From Siphonodentalium dalli (taxonomy: Eukaryota > Mollusca > Scaphopoda > Gadilida > Siphonodentaliidae), in assembly GCA_032622095.1 (NCBI GenBank), contig CP136063.1, forward strand, positions 276,263,426 to 276,327,425: a stretch of 64,000 bases of DNA. The letters are read 5' to 3'. The notes beneath the pieces are model-generated. The model ran no database searches. It saw only the letters and a list, made by a program, of their open reading frames with translations, and had not been told where the DNA came from. The position numbers were made by a program, and so were the translations under genes. Below, piece after piece: positions 33,672 through 45,343 of the stretch; positions within the stretch are counted from its first letter, which is position 1; each line of letters opens with the position of its first letter.

Positions 33672-36389
33672 AAACTAGGGGAATTAATATTTTGTTAATA
33701 CTAGGGATGTGTGATAGTCCGAGATGCTGCAAATCAAAACAATCCAATAAAGAAATGATTCTGAAATGTTTTAATTAGAAAAAATTGATGTATGGGATAT
33801 ATGTTGGTAAATGAGCCTTTCTATCGTACAGGTATCACAAAAATCAGCCCTTTTAATTCAGATTGTTTGGCTTCGGCAATCTGCTGTGGCAAAGCGTTTG
33901 CCATAGCCAATTATGAGTGATGCAAACATCCACAAAAAATATCTCATAAGGCCTAAAAAAAAAATACATTTGTTTCCGCTAACGAGCTGAAAAAAATTAG
34001 GGTAGGTAGGTAGGCTTAACTTTTTTTTTTTCAGTATCTTTAAAAATAACTGTATAATACTTGTCAATAACCCAAACTGTGCACTTCTTAGCCCCAAATG
34101 ACAGAGGAACTAAAAACTCCAATTCAATCTTACATATGCTTCAATATTTACATATATACTAGTCTATATACTAATATAGTCTTTGATAATCCTAATATTT
34201 CCCATATGGCCTGGCGACAACTGGAGTCAGTCCAGCACCACTGCACTGTCACATATTGGAGTGACCGTCTTGTACCGATCTCTCCGCATTCGGTGAAGGA
34301 TCTAGGTATTTTTTGGGGACACCTGTTTTTGGGCAATGATATGCCAAAGACATAACCTGAAGGCCTGAGCGGAGGAAGGTTTGGGAGGGGTGACCCCCTG
34401 CTGATGGTGGGGGTTCTCCCCCTGGAAAAATTTTGAAAATCCATTGCATTTAGAGCTAACCTAGGTAATTTTGAGTCAGTATTTTGAATTTTACTGAGAG
34501 GTCAATTTGATCAAGTTTCTCAAGTATAACTTGGGAAATTTTTATATATGTATGGATTGGAAATGCTTTTAACTTATTGTCAGATATCTTTTGGTTCAAT
34601 GGATTATGCTTATGATGCTTGAAATGAGACTTACCATTATCACTCTAATTCATATAATAAGCTATTTTATAAAATTCAAGTGAGACACATACATAATATA
34701 CATGTAGTACAGCAACAATGTCTATTTAGTTAGTATTTACTATTTATAGTACTAATCTCATTTGGTATTATGAGATCCCACCTGATAACCAGGTTGACTC
34801 GATCAAATTGTTAATGTTCCTGTACTGTATTTGATTGAAATACTGAAGTCTGAATCATAACAAACCTGAACTGAAACTATTTGAATGAAACTATTTGAAG
34901 TTTTCACAGATGAAAGCTAGATAAAGCCAAACATACCGGGTACATGTACTTTACAGTATGATTCCAACTGTTAAACTTAAATCTTTTTGTAAACTAAAAT
35001 TTCTTATGTCAATATATATAAATGTTTTGCATCTTGTTATGATATGAATTAGGACCTAAACTGAAAGAAAAAACAAGTATTTTTTTTTTTTTGCAATGGC
35101 AATAAAAAGTTTAGGGTCGGGGTTTTAAATAGGGTCGGTCGGGTTAGTGGAAACAAACGTCTTTTTTTTTTTAGGCCTAAATGAGTACAAAAGATTTTAA
35201 TTGGGAACTCTCTTTAACATGGATGATCACTGGAATTTTTGTTTTGCCTGACAAAATTAAACGAGAGGCCGATCACGATCGGCAGATGTTTAACCCATAC
35301 CTTGGCGATAGCGATTTGCTATTTTTATAAATTTTATAAATCCTTACATCAACCTTTTCATGAGTGCTAAAGTTTCAACAATTCACACTTAATATAGTGA
35401 TCATGTGAAAAATATTTAGTTATCACATTGTGTCAACAGGATTGGCGGAGGATGTTAATATTTTTAAGCAAATAAACCAAATGACCCTCACTATGCAGGT
35501 TAGGGGTGTGTTCTTGTCAACTATGCCAAGAACTACATGTATAAACATAATCAATGGAAATATTTGAGTTATCAAATCGGATAGAATAGGATTAATCTTA
35601 CCCAAACTAATGAACTGATAAACACAAAATAGTCTATAAAAAGCATGTCATTGGATTTAGAAACCCATACAATAAGTCAGTCTCAAGAATACCAGCACCA
35701 TTAATATTACCCTGGAGCCCAAATGCAACTGAGGGAATTTCAAAATAAGACATTTCCTCTAATGATGAATATATAATTGGTGATTTATTGATACCCTTAC
35801 TGAACCTGGATCAAAGTGAAAGGGATAATATTATATCTGTCTATCGCATAATATGTGTCTATGGAATGGTTTAATTTTAATCCAAAATCCATGCAAATCA
35901 AAAGTGGATCACCATCAACCTGGACATAATATAGGAGAATGATCAAATGAAAAGCTTCAAAACCATATGTGTGGAGAGGGTTAATCATTTGCAATGACAT
36001 CATATCATGGAACTGAGGAATGTGTGGATTAATTTTTGTCTAAGATAAGACAACAGTGTATGTAGACAACAATGTCTGTAAAACATCCCTACAAAGTAAC
36101 AATGGACTATTCCAATTTAATATTTTAGAACAGGTGTCCTATAATGTTTACATAAACTTTAGTAATGAACCTGTTTCAGCAAAGGGGTTAACTTAATATT
36201 GCACAGAAAACAGAACTCCACCAGATAGCCATCAATAAATTTGACATTAATATGATTACAAATCCTGCCAGCCAGCAGTACCACTATCAGGCTTTATAGC
36301 ATGTCCATAGTGATAATTAACTCATTTCAATAACACACATGGTCTGCAAGATATGTTCTCTTAAAATTCCCAGCAGTAATTACTTGAAT
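33672..36389 (-). repeat. POLR2E intron with inverted short elements and decayed repeats
   Basis: 33946-34030 and 35060-35190 are inverted copies of a short element (AGGCCTAAAAAAAAAA, TTTGTTTCC, CTAAC). 34370-34440 is a G/C-rich block of unknown type. From about 35200 on, sequence resembles diverged cores of the 36390-37198 Helitron-like family. No exon is needed here by POLR2E phase and none was found. Confidence 0.45.
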
Positions 36390-37119
36390 TATAAAGGGTC
36401 ATAACTCTGTTAAAACCCATATTTGAACTCGATCTGTATTTAGGGGTGATAAATTCATATACCAAATTTGGTGCTGATCAGATGAAAAATGTTTTGAGTC
36501 ATGGCAGCTTGAGTGAATTCTAAGTAAACATAAGAGTGAAAAGGGTTAATTAAACAATACCAAAAACCATACAGACTAAGAACGTGCTAAGAAAAACCTA
36601 CGTAAGAAATATGAGGCAGATCAGAAGAAATATGTTCAACTTATTGCATTGGATAGCATGTGTGTAAAGGGTTAATTATTTTCTAAACCGATCAACCAAT
36701 CAATACCAAAAACTATACAGATGAGGGGCATGTCATCATAAACCTACATATCAAATATGAACACAATCGGACAAAATATACTTCGGTTATAGCATCGGAT
36801 TTTTGTTTTTTTAATTTTATTTTCGAAAAAAGGGTCATAACTCCTTTAAAATAAATCAGATCAAACCCATATTCGAACGCGATCTGTATTTTGGGCTCTG
36901 AAACTCGCATACCAAATTTGGTTCCGATCAGATAAAAATTGTTCGAGTTATGACAGCATGCGTGAATTCGAAAAAGGGCCATAACTCCGTAAAAAAAATT
37001 CGGATCAAACCCATATTTGAACTCGATCTGTATTTTGGTCTGAGAAACTCATATACAAAATTTGGTTCCGATCGGATAGAAAATTTTTGAGTTATCGCAC
37101 CATGCGTAAAGTGTCTACG

Positions 37120-37154
<35 letters not shown>

Positions 37155-37198
37155 GGACGCACGACGAGTGGTCAATCCGGACGTCGACATTAGGTGTA
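36390..37198 (-). mobile_element. Helitron-like element, inverted, with (CAGA)n
   Basis: Core repeats with ACCAAATTTGGTGCTGATCA and CCATATTTGAACTCGATCTG precede a long ACAG array (37118-37150), then GGACGCACGAC and the end TCCGGACGTCGACATTAGGT. Related to 25227-25857, where the tract is GACG instead of GACA. Confidence 0.7.
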
Positions 37199-37213
37199 AG
37201 CATGAGGTGTAAG

Positions 37214-37327
37214 CAGAATGAGGTCCCCAGAGGGTGAATTTGGTGATGCTAGCCCGCTATGCGGGGTGATGCTAGCCCGCTATGCGGGGTAGCATCACTA
37301 AATTCACCATCTGGGGACCTCATTCTG
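37214..37327. mobile_element. GAATGAGGTCCCCAGAGG-type palindrome, short form
   Basis: Near-perfect palindrome. The loop GATGCTAGCCCGCTATGCGG is duplicated in tandem. Confidence 0.85.
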
Positions 37328-37914
37328 CAAATGACAGACACACTATTTCAAGGCTTGTGGGCAACACTCCAATGAAACATTCCACCTCTGCATTGTTTAG
37401 CTCTGGGTTTAATATCAGTTGCATGTCACCATTATTTCCTAAACAGATGTACATAAAAGTTAGTTGATAGATTCCAAGTAATTTATTGAGTCAAAAATGG
37501 CCAAATGAAGTATCATTGACACATTTTTTTTTGAGTTTGCAGATCCAATACATCAAGAATTTAACACACATTTACCAATCACAGTAACAAATCAGGAAAC
37601 ATGTCTCAGTTCGAGGCATGTTTGTATATAAACATACCACAATTATTTCATACCGATTATATTAAAACATCTCAACAACCGAACACCGTCCAGACCAACT
37701 TTTTTATTTGGTTTAGAGAGGTTGTCAGTTCACAGAAAAATCACGTCATGATCGGATCTGAATGTCCCCGTTATCAAGACATATATAACACAGCATTTTT
37801 AATAGATGAAACTTCAGGTGACACCAATTGAATTACAAACCCGCCGATAAACTAAGTTTCGATTTTTTGCACACAAAAATCTTGCAAGCTAAAATTTGAT
37901 ACAAATCGACAGGA
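37328..37914 (-). other. POLR2E intron, nothing recognised
   Basis: A 76-codon + strand frame at 37601-37831 has no recognised domain and lies within the POLR2E intron; not called as a gene. Confidence 0.4.
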
Positions 37915-37918
37915 TTAA

Positions 37919-38226
37919 AGGTACTCAATCCGATTCAACACTCCTAAATTACTATTTCTTTGGCTTCGCTGCTTCGGGGGTAAAAAATATTTGATTCGAG
38001 TCGAGGAACCTACCCATCAAAGCTCAGAGTGATCAGATATCGAAATTTGAAGTTTGTTATTTCAATTGTTTCTGGGCCAGAAACACGAGATCAAATGGAC
38101 GGTCTTGCAGATAAAGATGGATAACTCTAAAATCAAGTGGTAATAATAACCACTTGATTTTAGAGTTATCCATCTTTATATGCAAGACCGTCCGTTTGAT
38201 CTCGTGTTTCTGGCCCTTTAGTGCCT
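37919..38226. mobile_element. TTAA-flanked MITE with perfect internal hairpin
   Basis: TTAA at 37915-37918 and 38227-38230; ends AGGTACT and complement of AGTGCCT. From about 38079 to 38219 it is an almost perfect inverted repeat with arms GGCCAGAAACACGAGATCAA ... AACCACTTGATTTTAGAG around a short TAATAATA loop. Confidence 0.8.
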
Positions 38227-38549
38227 TTAATTCAATTTTGAGATGAAAATTTCCAATACTATTATTATTGAATGTAATATGTTTGTTGAATAATAAATTG
38301 ACCCCCTAAAATTGTTAATAAACTAATAAAATCTGTTCACGAGACTCTACCAAAACGGTGCTAAAGTAAGGCCCATCGACATTGTGTACTACCTCGAAAA
38401 TTGGCAATTTGAAAACAGAATGAAACAAAGTCATATTGAAATAATTTATTTTAACAATTGCCATCGTGTATTTATGGAAAACTAAAGTGAACACATGATT
38501 GTTCAACTAAGCGGCTATACTGGTATCAAAACAAACTGCCAACAATTAA

Positions 38550-38843
38550 CCCTTTCAGTGCCAAGTCCGATTTTTGTATCAACCCATATTTCCTCGATCA
38601 TTTTTCAAATTTATTGATTATAATAATGTGATACATTGATGGAAAGAGCTCTAAGAGGGAGATTTAACCCTTTCAGTGCCAAGTCCGATTTTTGTATCAA
38701 CCCATATTTCCTTGATCATTTTTCAAATTTATTGATTATAATAATGTGATACATTGATGGAAAGAGCTCTTATAATCAATAAATTTGAAAAATGATCAAG
38801 GAAATATGGGTTGATACAAAAATCGGACTTGGCACTGAAAGGG
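38550..38843. mobile_element. CCCTTTCAGTGCC TTAA-MITE plus half copy in tandem
   Basis: A complete palindromic element (38668-38843) lies between TTAA at 38664 and 38844. An extra left arm (38550-38663) is preceded by TTAA at 38546. The arm contains AGTCCGATTTTTGTATCAAC. Relative at 50108-50274. Lacks the hairpin cassette. Confidence 0.85.
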
Positions 38844-39696
38844 TTAAATCTCCCTCTAAGGTAATCACTCAATGAGTGAAAAAACACTTGAGATATCTAA
38901 AGATATCTAATCAGACGCCTGCTATTACTATCTGGACCAAAGCATTCACCAAACAAAAGATCACTAATAAGATCGGTATGAATGACAACTGTACGAAAAC
39001 AGAATTATGTCACAGATATCAACATGCGTTCGGATGCTGGAGGTAAAATAGCATAACAAAATAATGACTACAATCTCCATCTCACACCCCGACCCCCCCC
39101 TAACCCCATGGCCCCACCCCTTCTTGCCCATCTCTATAAGAAACTACACACATTGTAAATACGCACACGCACTCTATATACCCAATATATGTACACATTA
39201 TACTGCATCATTATACAAGCATAAGGGCCCTGTCCTTGCAAGTTAAACTTTTTGCGGGGACCTGTTGTCATATATCTACTGTAAACTATTGAATAGCAAA
39301 TTAATCTTATTGAATCTTGAATCATGTGTTCGGACATTATGGACTAAAATTGATGTCCAGTGTTCAGAGTACAGAGGTTTTGGACTACAGAGGTAATCAT
39401 TAGTGACAATGCGCTTGGCTTAATCCGGGACAGACAAATTAACTTGGTGTAGAAAGGGATCCAGTTTATGCAGGGTCTGTTTGTAGAGGTTTCACTGCCT
39501 AATTTTTTCCGACGTGTCAAAACCTAATAAACCGGTTACACATGCTGGGTTTCGGGACCATGAGCGAGGGCCTGAGAAATGGGAAATTGACTTTGCGTGG
39601 CCGAAGACTTTCTTGATGATCAAAGGAAATGAAGCAGAGGAAAACTGAATATTGGGAGCTAAATTCTAATGACAACAGCTTATCTGATATATTTAC
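38844..39696 (-). other. POLR2E intron with possible LINE tail
   Basis: 39064-39325 resembles the 3' end of a non-LTR element: a C-rich block, then TATACCCAATATATGTACAC and a tail TTATTGAATCTTGAATC. No exon of POLR2E is required here. Confidence 0.35.
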
Positions 39697-39775
39697 CTGT
39701 CCTCGTTTTAGACCAAAGTATCTAGCTACAGGATCGCCAATTTGTATCCTAGGTAAATGAGATTCCTTCAATTTG
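39697..39775 (-). CDS. POLR2E: POLR2E exon: assembly domain, GDPVARYFG motif
   Basis: Minus-strand acceptor GATTGTTAG before 39775, donor GTAAAT after 39697. The first base completes Tyr from the previous exon. Encodes [20 protein letters not shown] then GLKRGQ. [20 protein letters not shown] is the most conserved block of RPB5 and archaeal RpoH. Confidence 0.97.
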
Positions 39776-40074
39776 CTAACAATCTTGTCAAGGAAACAAT
39801 GTAAAGAGAAAAGCACAGGAAATGATGAAGATCAATTGGAAAATACATCAAAGCTCGTGTATATATCATTATGCCATATTGACAGAATGTAATAGCTGAG
39901 AATTGCTAAGTTATTTCAAGGCTTGTTCAAATATCCTACATATTAACAAAACAGCAACATTGACCTGACAAGAAAAAATGCTATTCCAATCAGCAATAGA
40001 CAGATGGCCAGTGCCTATGATTGGCTCATTGCAATTTGATGTCGGACGCATCTCAAACTTGGCTATCTCTTTTT

Positions 40075-40255
40075 AATACGCCCGTTTAACCGTCTCAACT
40101 GAATGGAATGAAATTTGGCATGTGGGTTTAATAGCACAAAATACAAATCAGTTCGAATTTGGGTTCCACGCAGCAATTTTCACTAAAGTTATGGCCCCTT
40201 ATTGCAATTACCACAGGTGTATTTTGCCTCGCCCTAGCATGTTCTTGTTGCTATT
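40075..40255 (+). mobile_element. Short Helitron-like copy, ACGCCCGTTT family
   Basis: Begins ATACGCCCGTTT, contains one core (GGAATGAAATTTGGCATGTG GG...), and ends GGTGTATTTTGCCTCGCCC TAGC. The microsatellite is absent. Confidence 0.65.
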
Positions 40256-40302
40256 TGATCTCCATCTCAGACATGGCTATATTTCACTTTCTACAAACTA
40301 AA

Positions 40303-41078
40303 CAAGAGGTGTGCACTCGTGTGCTAGCATACCCCCACCGTGGCAAATTCAACCCGCATTATCCGTAAACCGATCAAAAACGATTTTTAACTTTAAAGAA
40401 AAATTTGGATTAATAATATCGATATGGTGTCGCAAGAAGCTTGGACAGAAAAAACATATTCAAATTGGTTCATATTTGTTCGAATGATTGCAGAAACCCA
40501 AAAAAGGGTAGAAAATGAAACGCAACTGGTAAAAATCATTGTTCCGGACCCATATTCGAAGAAACTTCCGGAAAACATCCTAACTTGATAGCATCCACAC
40601 ACAAAAAATCCCAAATCCACAAAATAAAAATCCCTAAATTTTCTAAGTCAAAATAAGTCGAAAATGAAGTGTAATGTTAGGAAAAACAGTCCGAGCCAAC
40701 CCTGAGCCGCATCATGTAGAGAGGGTGTTGTGAGAAGCATGTATACCAAAAATTATTGAAATCGGTTCATATTTGTTAAAGTTATTAAGTCGGACAGAAT
40801 TTTCTAAGTCAAAATAAGTCGAAAAGTAAGGCAGAACTTAAAAAAAGCAAGTCGGACCGCACTGCAATTAGCATCATGCGGAGAGGCGGTCCTAAGGAGA
40901 TTGCATACAAAACATTATTGAAATCGGTTCATAGTTGTTTGAGTTATGAGGTCGGACGGATGGACGGACGGTGCGACACACGGAGGGAGAAAGTGTGACG
41001 GACAGACGCGGGAAATGACGGACAGATGCAGTCAATCCAGTATACGCCCCATTTTCTTCAAAAGTGGGGGTATAATAA
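40303..41078 (-). mobile_element. Helitron-like element, inverted, next to a POLR2E splice donor
   Basis: Same family as 33042-33671, with the same ends (GAGGTGTGCACTCGTGTGCT and AAGTGGGGGTATA) and a GACGGACG tract (40957-40975). Its hairpin end lies about 24 bp from the 5' splice site of the POLR2E exon at 41103-41161. Confidence 0.8.
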
Positions 41079-41102
41079 TCGGACATGAGAATATAAGGAT
41101 AC

Positions 41103-41161
41103 TATCTCTGGAGGAGTTCTATTTTTTCTTCTGGTGTCAGGACAACATGTTCTGGAACCAA
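41103..41161 (-). CDS. POLR2E: POLR2E exon: LVPEHVVLT segment
   Basis: Minus-strand acceptor CTATTTACAG before 41161; donor GTATCC (weak) after 41103. Encodes LVPEHVVLTPEEKIELLQR plus two bases of Tyr. Human RPB5 has [20 protein letters not shown] here. Confidence 0.96.
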
Positions 41162-41232
41162 CTGTAAATAGAAAAGTAACATGATTGTTTCTAAGAATGA
41201 ACAGATATTTATCTTTCATGGAATGAGTTTAA

Positions 41233-41640
41233 CCCTTTACCCAACAGAACGGCCCTGTGCCAATGCATTCTCTTATATATGCGAGTCGACCATAGGTCGC
41301 CTCGCATATATAAGAGAATGCATTGGCTTAACACATATTAAAAATGATAAAATTGTCAAAGAATGTAGAAAAATATTATAAAAATTGTTAAAAAATGTAA
41401 GAAAAAATTATAAAATTGTTAAAGAATGTAAGAAAAAATGGTAAAAAGTGTTAAAAAAGATTATGGTCGACTAGCATATATAAGAGAATGCATTGGCACA
41501 GGGCATAACTGTAACCATCACAATGTGGTCAATGAACCGGTTTCAATGATATCCATATTTGTATGGTGTTATTGAGACAGACCGAGGATATTTTAGGCTG
41601 TTGAAGCTTTATTTGGGCGTTTTTGGCCGTTTTGTTAAAG
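41233..41640. mobile_element. CCCTTTACCCAAC MITE, right terminus damaged
   Basis: Left TTAA at 41229-41232 and end CCCTTTACCCAACAGAACGG. Hairpin cassette at 41259-41327, a second one reduced to its right arm (41462-41497). The right end GGCCGTTTTGTTAAAGGATT lacks GGGT and the TTAA. Confidence 0.8.
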
Positions 41641-42196
41641 GATTACAATGCTCATGAAACAACAAAACTCTATCGGAAAGCCACCCCTATTGTGATCACA
41701 ATAATCCAAGTCCGATAAAAATCGCGTAATAAATAAGCCGAGAAATAAATAAATAATACCGCCACCGGTTGTTGGCTATCTCCGTCGCAAAACCTTGCAT
41801 GACGTCAAGCGAGGTAAACTAATTAAAAACACGGAATCAGAGTCGGAGTTAATTGTGTCTACCTATATGACGATGGAAAATCCGGAACAGACATCAGCGC
41901 GTGAACGTGATGGATATTTATCAATAGCATTGTGTACACATGGTTAATTTTCATCGCGCGGTGAGTTATATTCACTTGTGATTTGTCTTAAGCGCTGTTT
42001 GAAAAGTTATTGTTTTGACAAAAAAAACTATAGAAGGCCGATTGAGCGGGGTATGTAACACTTTCGTGTCAAAAATAAAGCTTATAAAACACGAGCAGGC
42101 ATGTGAACTCTATTCGGGCGCGTGTTCACGATGTTGTTTTAATTTTCCGTATATATGCCCCGAGTGTCCCGTACTTACAATCATTCATTCGTAACA

Positions 42197-42348
42197 ATGC
42201 CATATAAATGCAGTGTTTTCGGCTGTGGTCGGTCTAGTGACTCTCAGTTAGGTATAATGCTGTATTCATTTCCAAACGATGTTCGTTTACGTGCCATTTG
42301 GCGGGATTTCTGTGGGAAACCCGTTGCGCAAAATCAGAAACCGATTAC
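42197..42348 (+). CDS. THAP-type zinc finger, first exon or remnant
   Basis: Starting at the second ATG (42197) gives MPYKCSVFGCGRSSDSQLGI followed by MLYSFPNDVRLRAIWRDFCG. This matches the N-terminal half of a THAP domain: Met then Cys at residue 5, C-x4-C, an invariant FP, and a W in the following helix. The second zinc pair (C-x2-H) is missing, so either an intron starts at the donor-like GTATAC (42349) or the domain is truncated; unspliced, it stops at TAA 42359. THAP domains bind DNA and occur in P-element transposases and host factors. Confidence 0.6.
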
Positions 42349-42356
42349 GTATACCA

Positions 42357-43206
42357 AATAAAGAGCGTTTAATTTGACAAGTCAGTCATGGTTACGAATA
42401 CATACAATTGCAGTTAAAGTGGAGAGTATGTTGAATAATTCACGATAGCAACTATTCTAAGTCGATTCCCCATTTCCTTCACCATGGCTCAATAAAGAGC
42501 GTTCCGTGTTAAGAGTTTTCCTAATATGGTACGAATAAAAAGAGTTTAATAAAGCGGAAATTGCTATGACTTGGAAGGATATATAAAGCATGCATATCGG
42601 AAGTTCGTGTACATTTATTGACCTGTATTGGTGTAATCAGTAAAAAATCACGACGACAACTGTTCTAAGTCCAGTCCCTTTACCTTGACGCAATAAAGAG
42701 CGTTCACTATTACGATATATTGTGAATAAAGAACGCTTGTATATGTGCTTACATATTAAACCGGATTATTATCCCTCCTTCAAAAAGTGTTATATATGAT
42801 TGGATGTTTATACGAACCACGGCGAACATTTATATATTTTATAACCCTATTGTTATGCGTAATTGACACATAGAGGTCGATTTATGACCTGGATGTTCAA
42901 TAGACCGCATCGCTAGAGTGCTAATTTTATAGGCCAATAACCATGCATAGATGCAGTGAATTTCCATCAGTGACAGTCTGCTAGATTGTTTTGGGGTGGG
43001 GGAAGCAATATTCCGAAATATATATAAACACCATATTGCCCAAATATATACATGATTCATAACCAAGGAAAAATGAACTTATCATATCATATTGGTAATG
43101 AATGACTTGATTATAATTGATTAAATCCGACAGCAATAAACCAATTTTGTGTTGTTTTACCGCGTTACGATAAATTAAAACGAAACGCTCTTTATTGACA
43201 CACGAC
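42357..43206 (+). repeat. Recurrent AATAAAGAGCGTT motif
   Basis: AATAAAGAGCGTT occurs at 42357, 42491 and 42692, a variant AATAAAGAACGCT at 42725, and an inverted copy at 43194. The second and third lie in about 200-bp tandem copies (CAACTRTTCTAAGTC upstream). Each contains a poly(A)-signal hexamer. Confidence 0.75.
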
Positions 43207-43948
43207 TAATGGCATCTGGAAATTGGAATGTTTACGAGATGATAATTGCCTAATAACTGTGCAAGTCTTCTCGTATATATGCAATCTTGATATGCATATA
43301 TAATATAACTTGGACTATTCCGGTAACGAAAAAATATATATAAACACGAGCACGCGTTTATATAGATAAATGCGCGCAAAACTGAATAATATACGGGCAT
43401 GGCTTTATAGTAACAACACATCGCGATACATATAATAATAGTAATAATAACACGATAAAGACAATTTAATTACGAGAAAGGCGATGTTTTCGGCGAAGTT
43501 TTGCATTCGCAGTGTGATAACGCGACAATCTTCAAAGGCCGCGATCGACTACATGCAAACTTAAAATACCGCCGTCGCGTATCTATGCGTTGTCAATGAG
43601 TTACCACGTGATCGATCACGTGCTATGCTTCTGTTTACATGTGACAATCACGTGATCGGTCTACAACAAAATCTTCGGCTAACTTCGGAATTTTTGTTAA
43701 TCGTTATAAAAATAACGATTGGCGGCCGAATATTAGATTATATGCGCCCAATGGACATTTTATATATATATTATCGGTATATTGAAAGAAAATAATATTG
43801 TTTTTATTGGACCGTATTCCTTTAAGGGTTAAAGATGGTCTATCTCATCTGGGCCACAATTACAACATAAGTTTTATAACACTCGATTTCAAGACTACAA
43901 ATACATAATAAGTTATGGTATATTATTGGTCTATAAAGGTACAATAAA

Positions 43949-44372
43949 TAGATAGAACGACACAAGTGTGTGAACATGTTAACATTATTGCACGAGTTTG
44001 TTGTGACGCGATGGTAAAACGAGAACCGGAGGTTCGAGTTTTACCTCACGGCATGACAAACGAGTGCAATAAAGTTAACATGTTCACAAAACTGTGTTGT
44101 TCTATGTTTATTGCACACTCTGAAGATTTTAGCTTGTACTATACTAAAATTTAGGTCTATATTTGTTTATTTAATTGCACAAACGTGTGCTTAGTGTAGA
44201 CTATACCTAATAATTTAATGAAGAAATTGTCTGCTATGGTTGACATCACCAATGACGTTGTTGACGTAATCTGTTTGTATTGTTCAAGAACAATACACAA
44301 TTGTTTATTGAACGTTTTGAAATCTTTTGTATTTTGCTGTATTTCGCAAAATAAGCCATTGAGTGTGCAATA
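43949..44372 (+). mobile_element. Dispersed palindromic repeat, copy B
   Basis: Colinear with 11701-12130 (AGATAGAACGACACAAGTGT ... GAGTGTGCAATAA) with point differences, same orientation. Confidence 0.75.
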
Positions 44373-44420
44373 AAGTGGTTTATTCCTGAGGTTGTAGATC
44401 TAAATATGTGACATTTTGCC

Positions 44421-44747
44421 TTGGTGGAAAGTGCTAACAAAATAGAGTTCTCCCCCTTGGTGGAAAGTGCTAACAAGATAGAGTTCTCCCCCTTGGTGGA
44501 AAGTGCTAACAAGATAGAGTTCCCCCCCTTGGTGGAGATTGCTAACAATATAGAGTTCTCCCCCTTGGTGGAGAGTGCTAACAAGATAGAGTTATCCCCC
44601 TTGGTGGAGATTGCTAACAAGATAGAGTTCTCCCCCTTGGTGGAGAGTGCTAATAAGATAGAGTTCTCCCCCTTGGTGGAGAGTGCTAACAAGATAGAGT
44701 TCTCCCCCTTGGTGGAGATTGCTAACAAGATAGACTTCTCCCCCTTG
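44421..44747 (+). repeat. 36-bp minisatellite, 9 units (left array)
   Basis: Unit TTGGTGGARAGTGCTAACAA GATAGAGTTCTCCCCC, starts every 36 bp from 44421 to 44709. Minor variants only (AGAGTG/GATTG, CCCC/CTCCC). Divisible by three, hence long open frames on both strands that are not genes. Abuts the array at 44768. Confidence 0.95.
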
Positions 44748-44767
44748 CTATGCTCCAATGTTTCTGC

Positions 44768-45343
44768 GAGATGGGAGAACTCTATCTCTATTTGAGATCA
44801 CGCGAGATGGGAGAACTCTATCTCTATTTGAGATCACGCGAGATGGGAGAACTCTATCTCTATTTGAGATCACGCGAGACGGGAGAACTCTATCTCTATT
44901 TGAGATCACGCGAGATGGGAGAACTCTATCTCTATTTGAGATCACGCGAGATGGGAGAACTCTATCTCTATTTGAGATCACGCGAGATGGGAGAACTCTA
45001 TCTCTATTTGAGATCACGCGAGATGGGAGAACTCTATCTCTATTTGAGATCACGCGAGATGGGAGAACTCTATCTCTATTAGAGATCACGCGAGATGGGA
45101 GAACTCTATCTCTATTTGAGATCACGCGAGATGGGAGAACTCTATCTCTATTTGAGATCACGCGAGATGGGAGAACTCTATCTCTATTTGAGATAACGCG
45201 AGATGGGAGAACTCTATCTCTATTTGAGATAACGCGAGATGGGAGAACTCTATCTCTATTTGAGATCACGCGAGATGGGAGAACTCTATCTCTATTTGAG
45301 ATCACGCGAGATGGGAGAACTCTATCTCTATTTGAGATCACCT
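44768..45343 (+). repeat. 36-bp minisatellite, 16 units (right array)
   Basis: Unit GAGATGGGAGAACTCTATCT CTATTTGAGATCACGC, 16 units from 44768. Variants: GACGGG, TTAGAG and ATAACGC in single or adjacent units. The reverse complement shares the 15-mer AGATAGAGTTCTCCC with the left array, so the two lie in opposite orientation. In a POLR2E intron. Confidence 0.95.

Larger units (their letters stand above)
41660..43810 (+). mobile_element. Dispersed about 2.1-kb element carrying a THAP exon, copy 1
   Basis: Boundaries come from colinear similarity to 56035-58970: left part (AAGCCGAGAAATAAATAAAT, CCACCGGTTGTTGGC, GTCTACCTATATGA), middle (GACACATAGAGGTCG ... TGTTTTGGGGTGGGGGA), right (GTGATCGATCACGTG ... 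TATTATCGGTATATTGAAAG). It contains a THAP finger frame, suggesting a P-element-like (THAP transposase) origin or a THAP gene exon carried along. No terminal inverted repeat was found. Confidence 0.6.
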
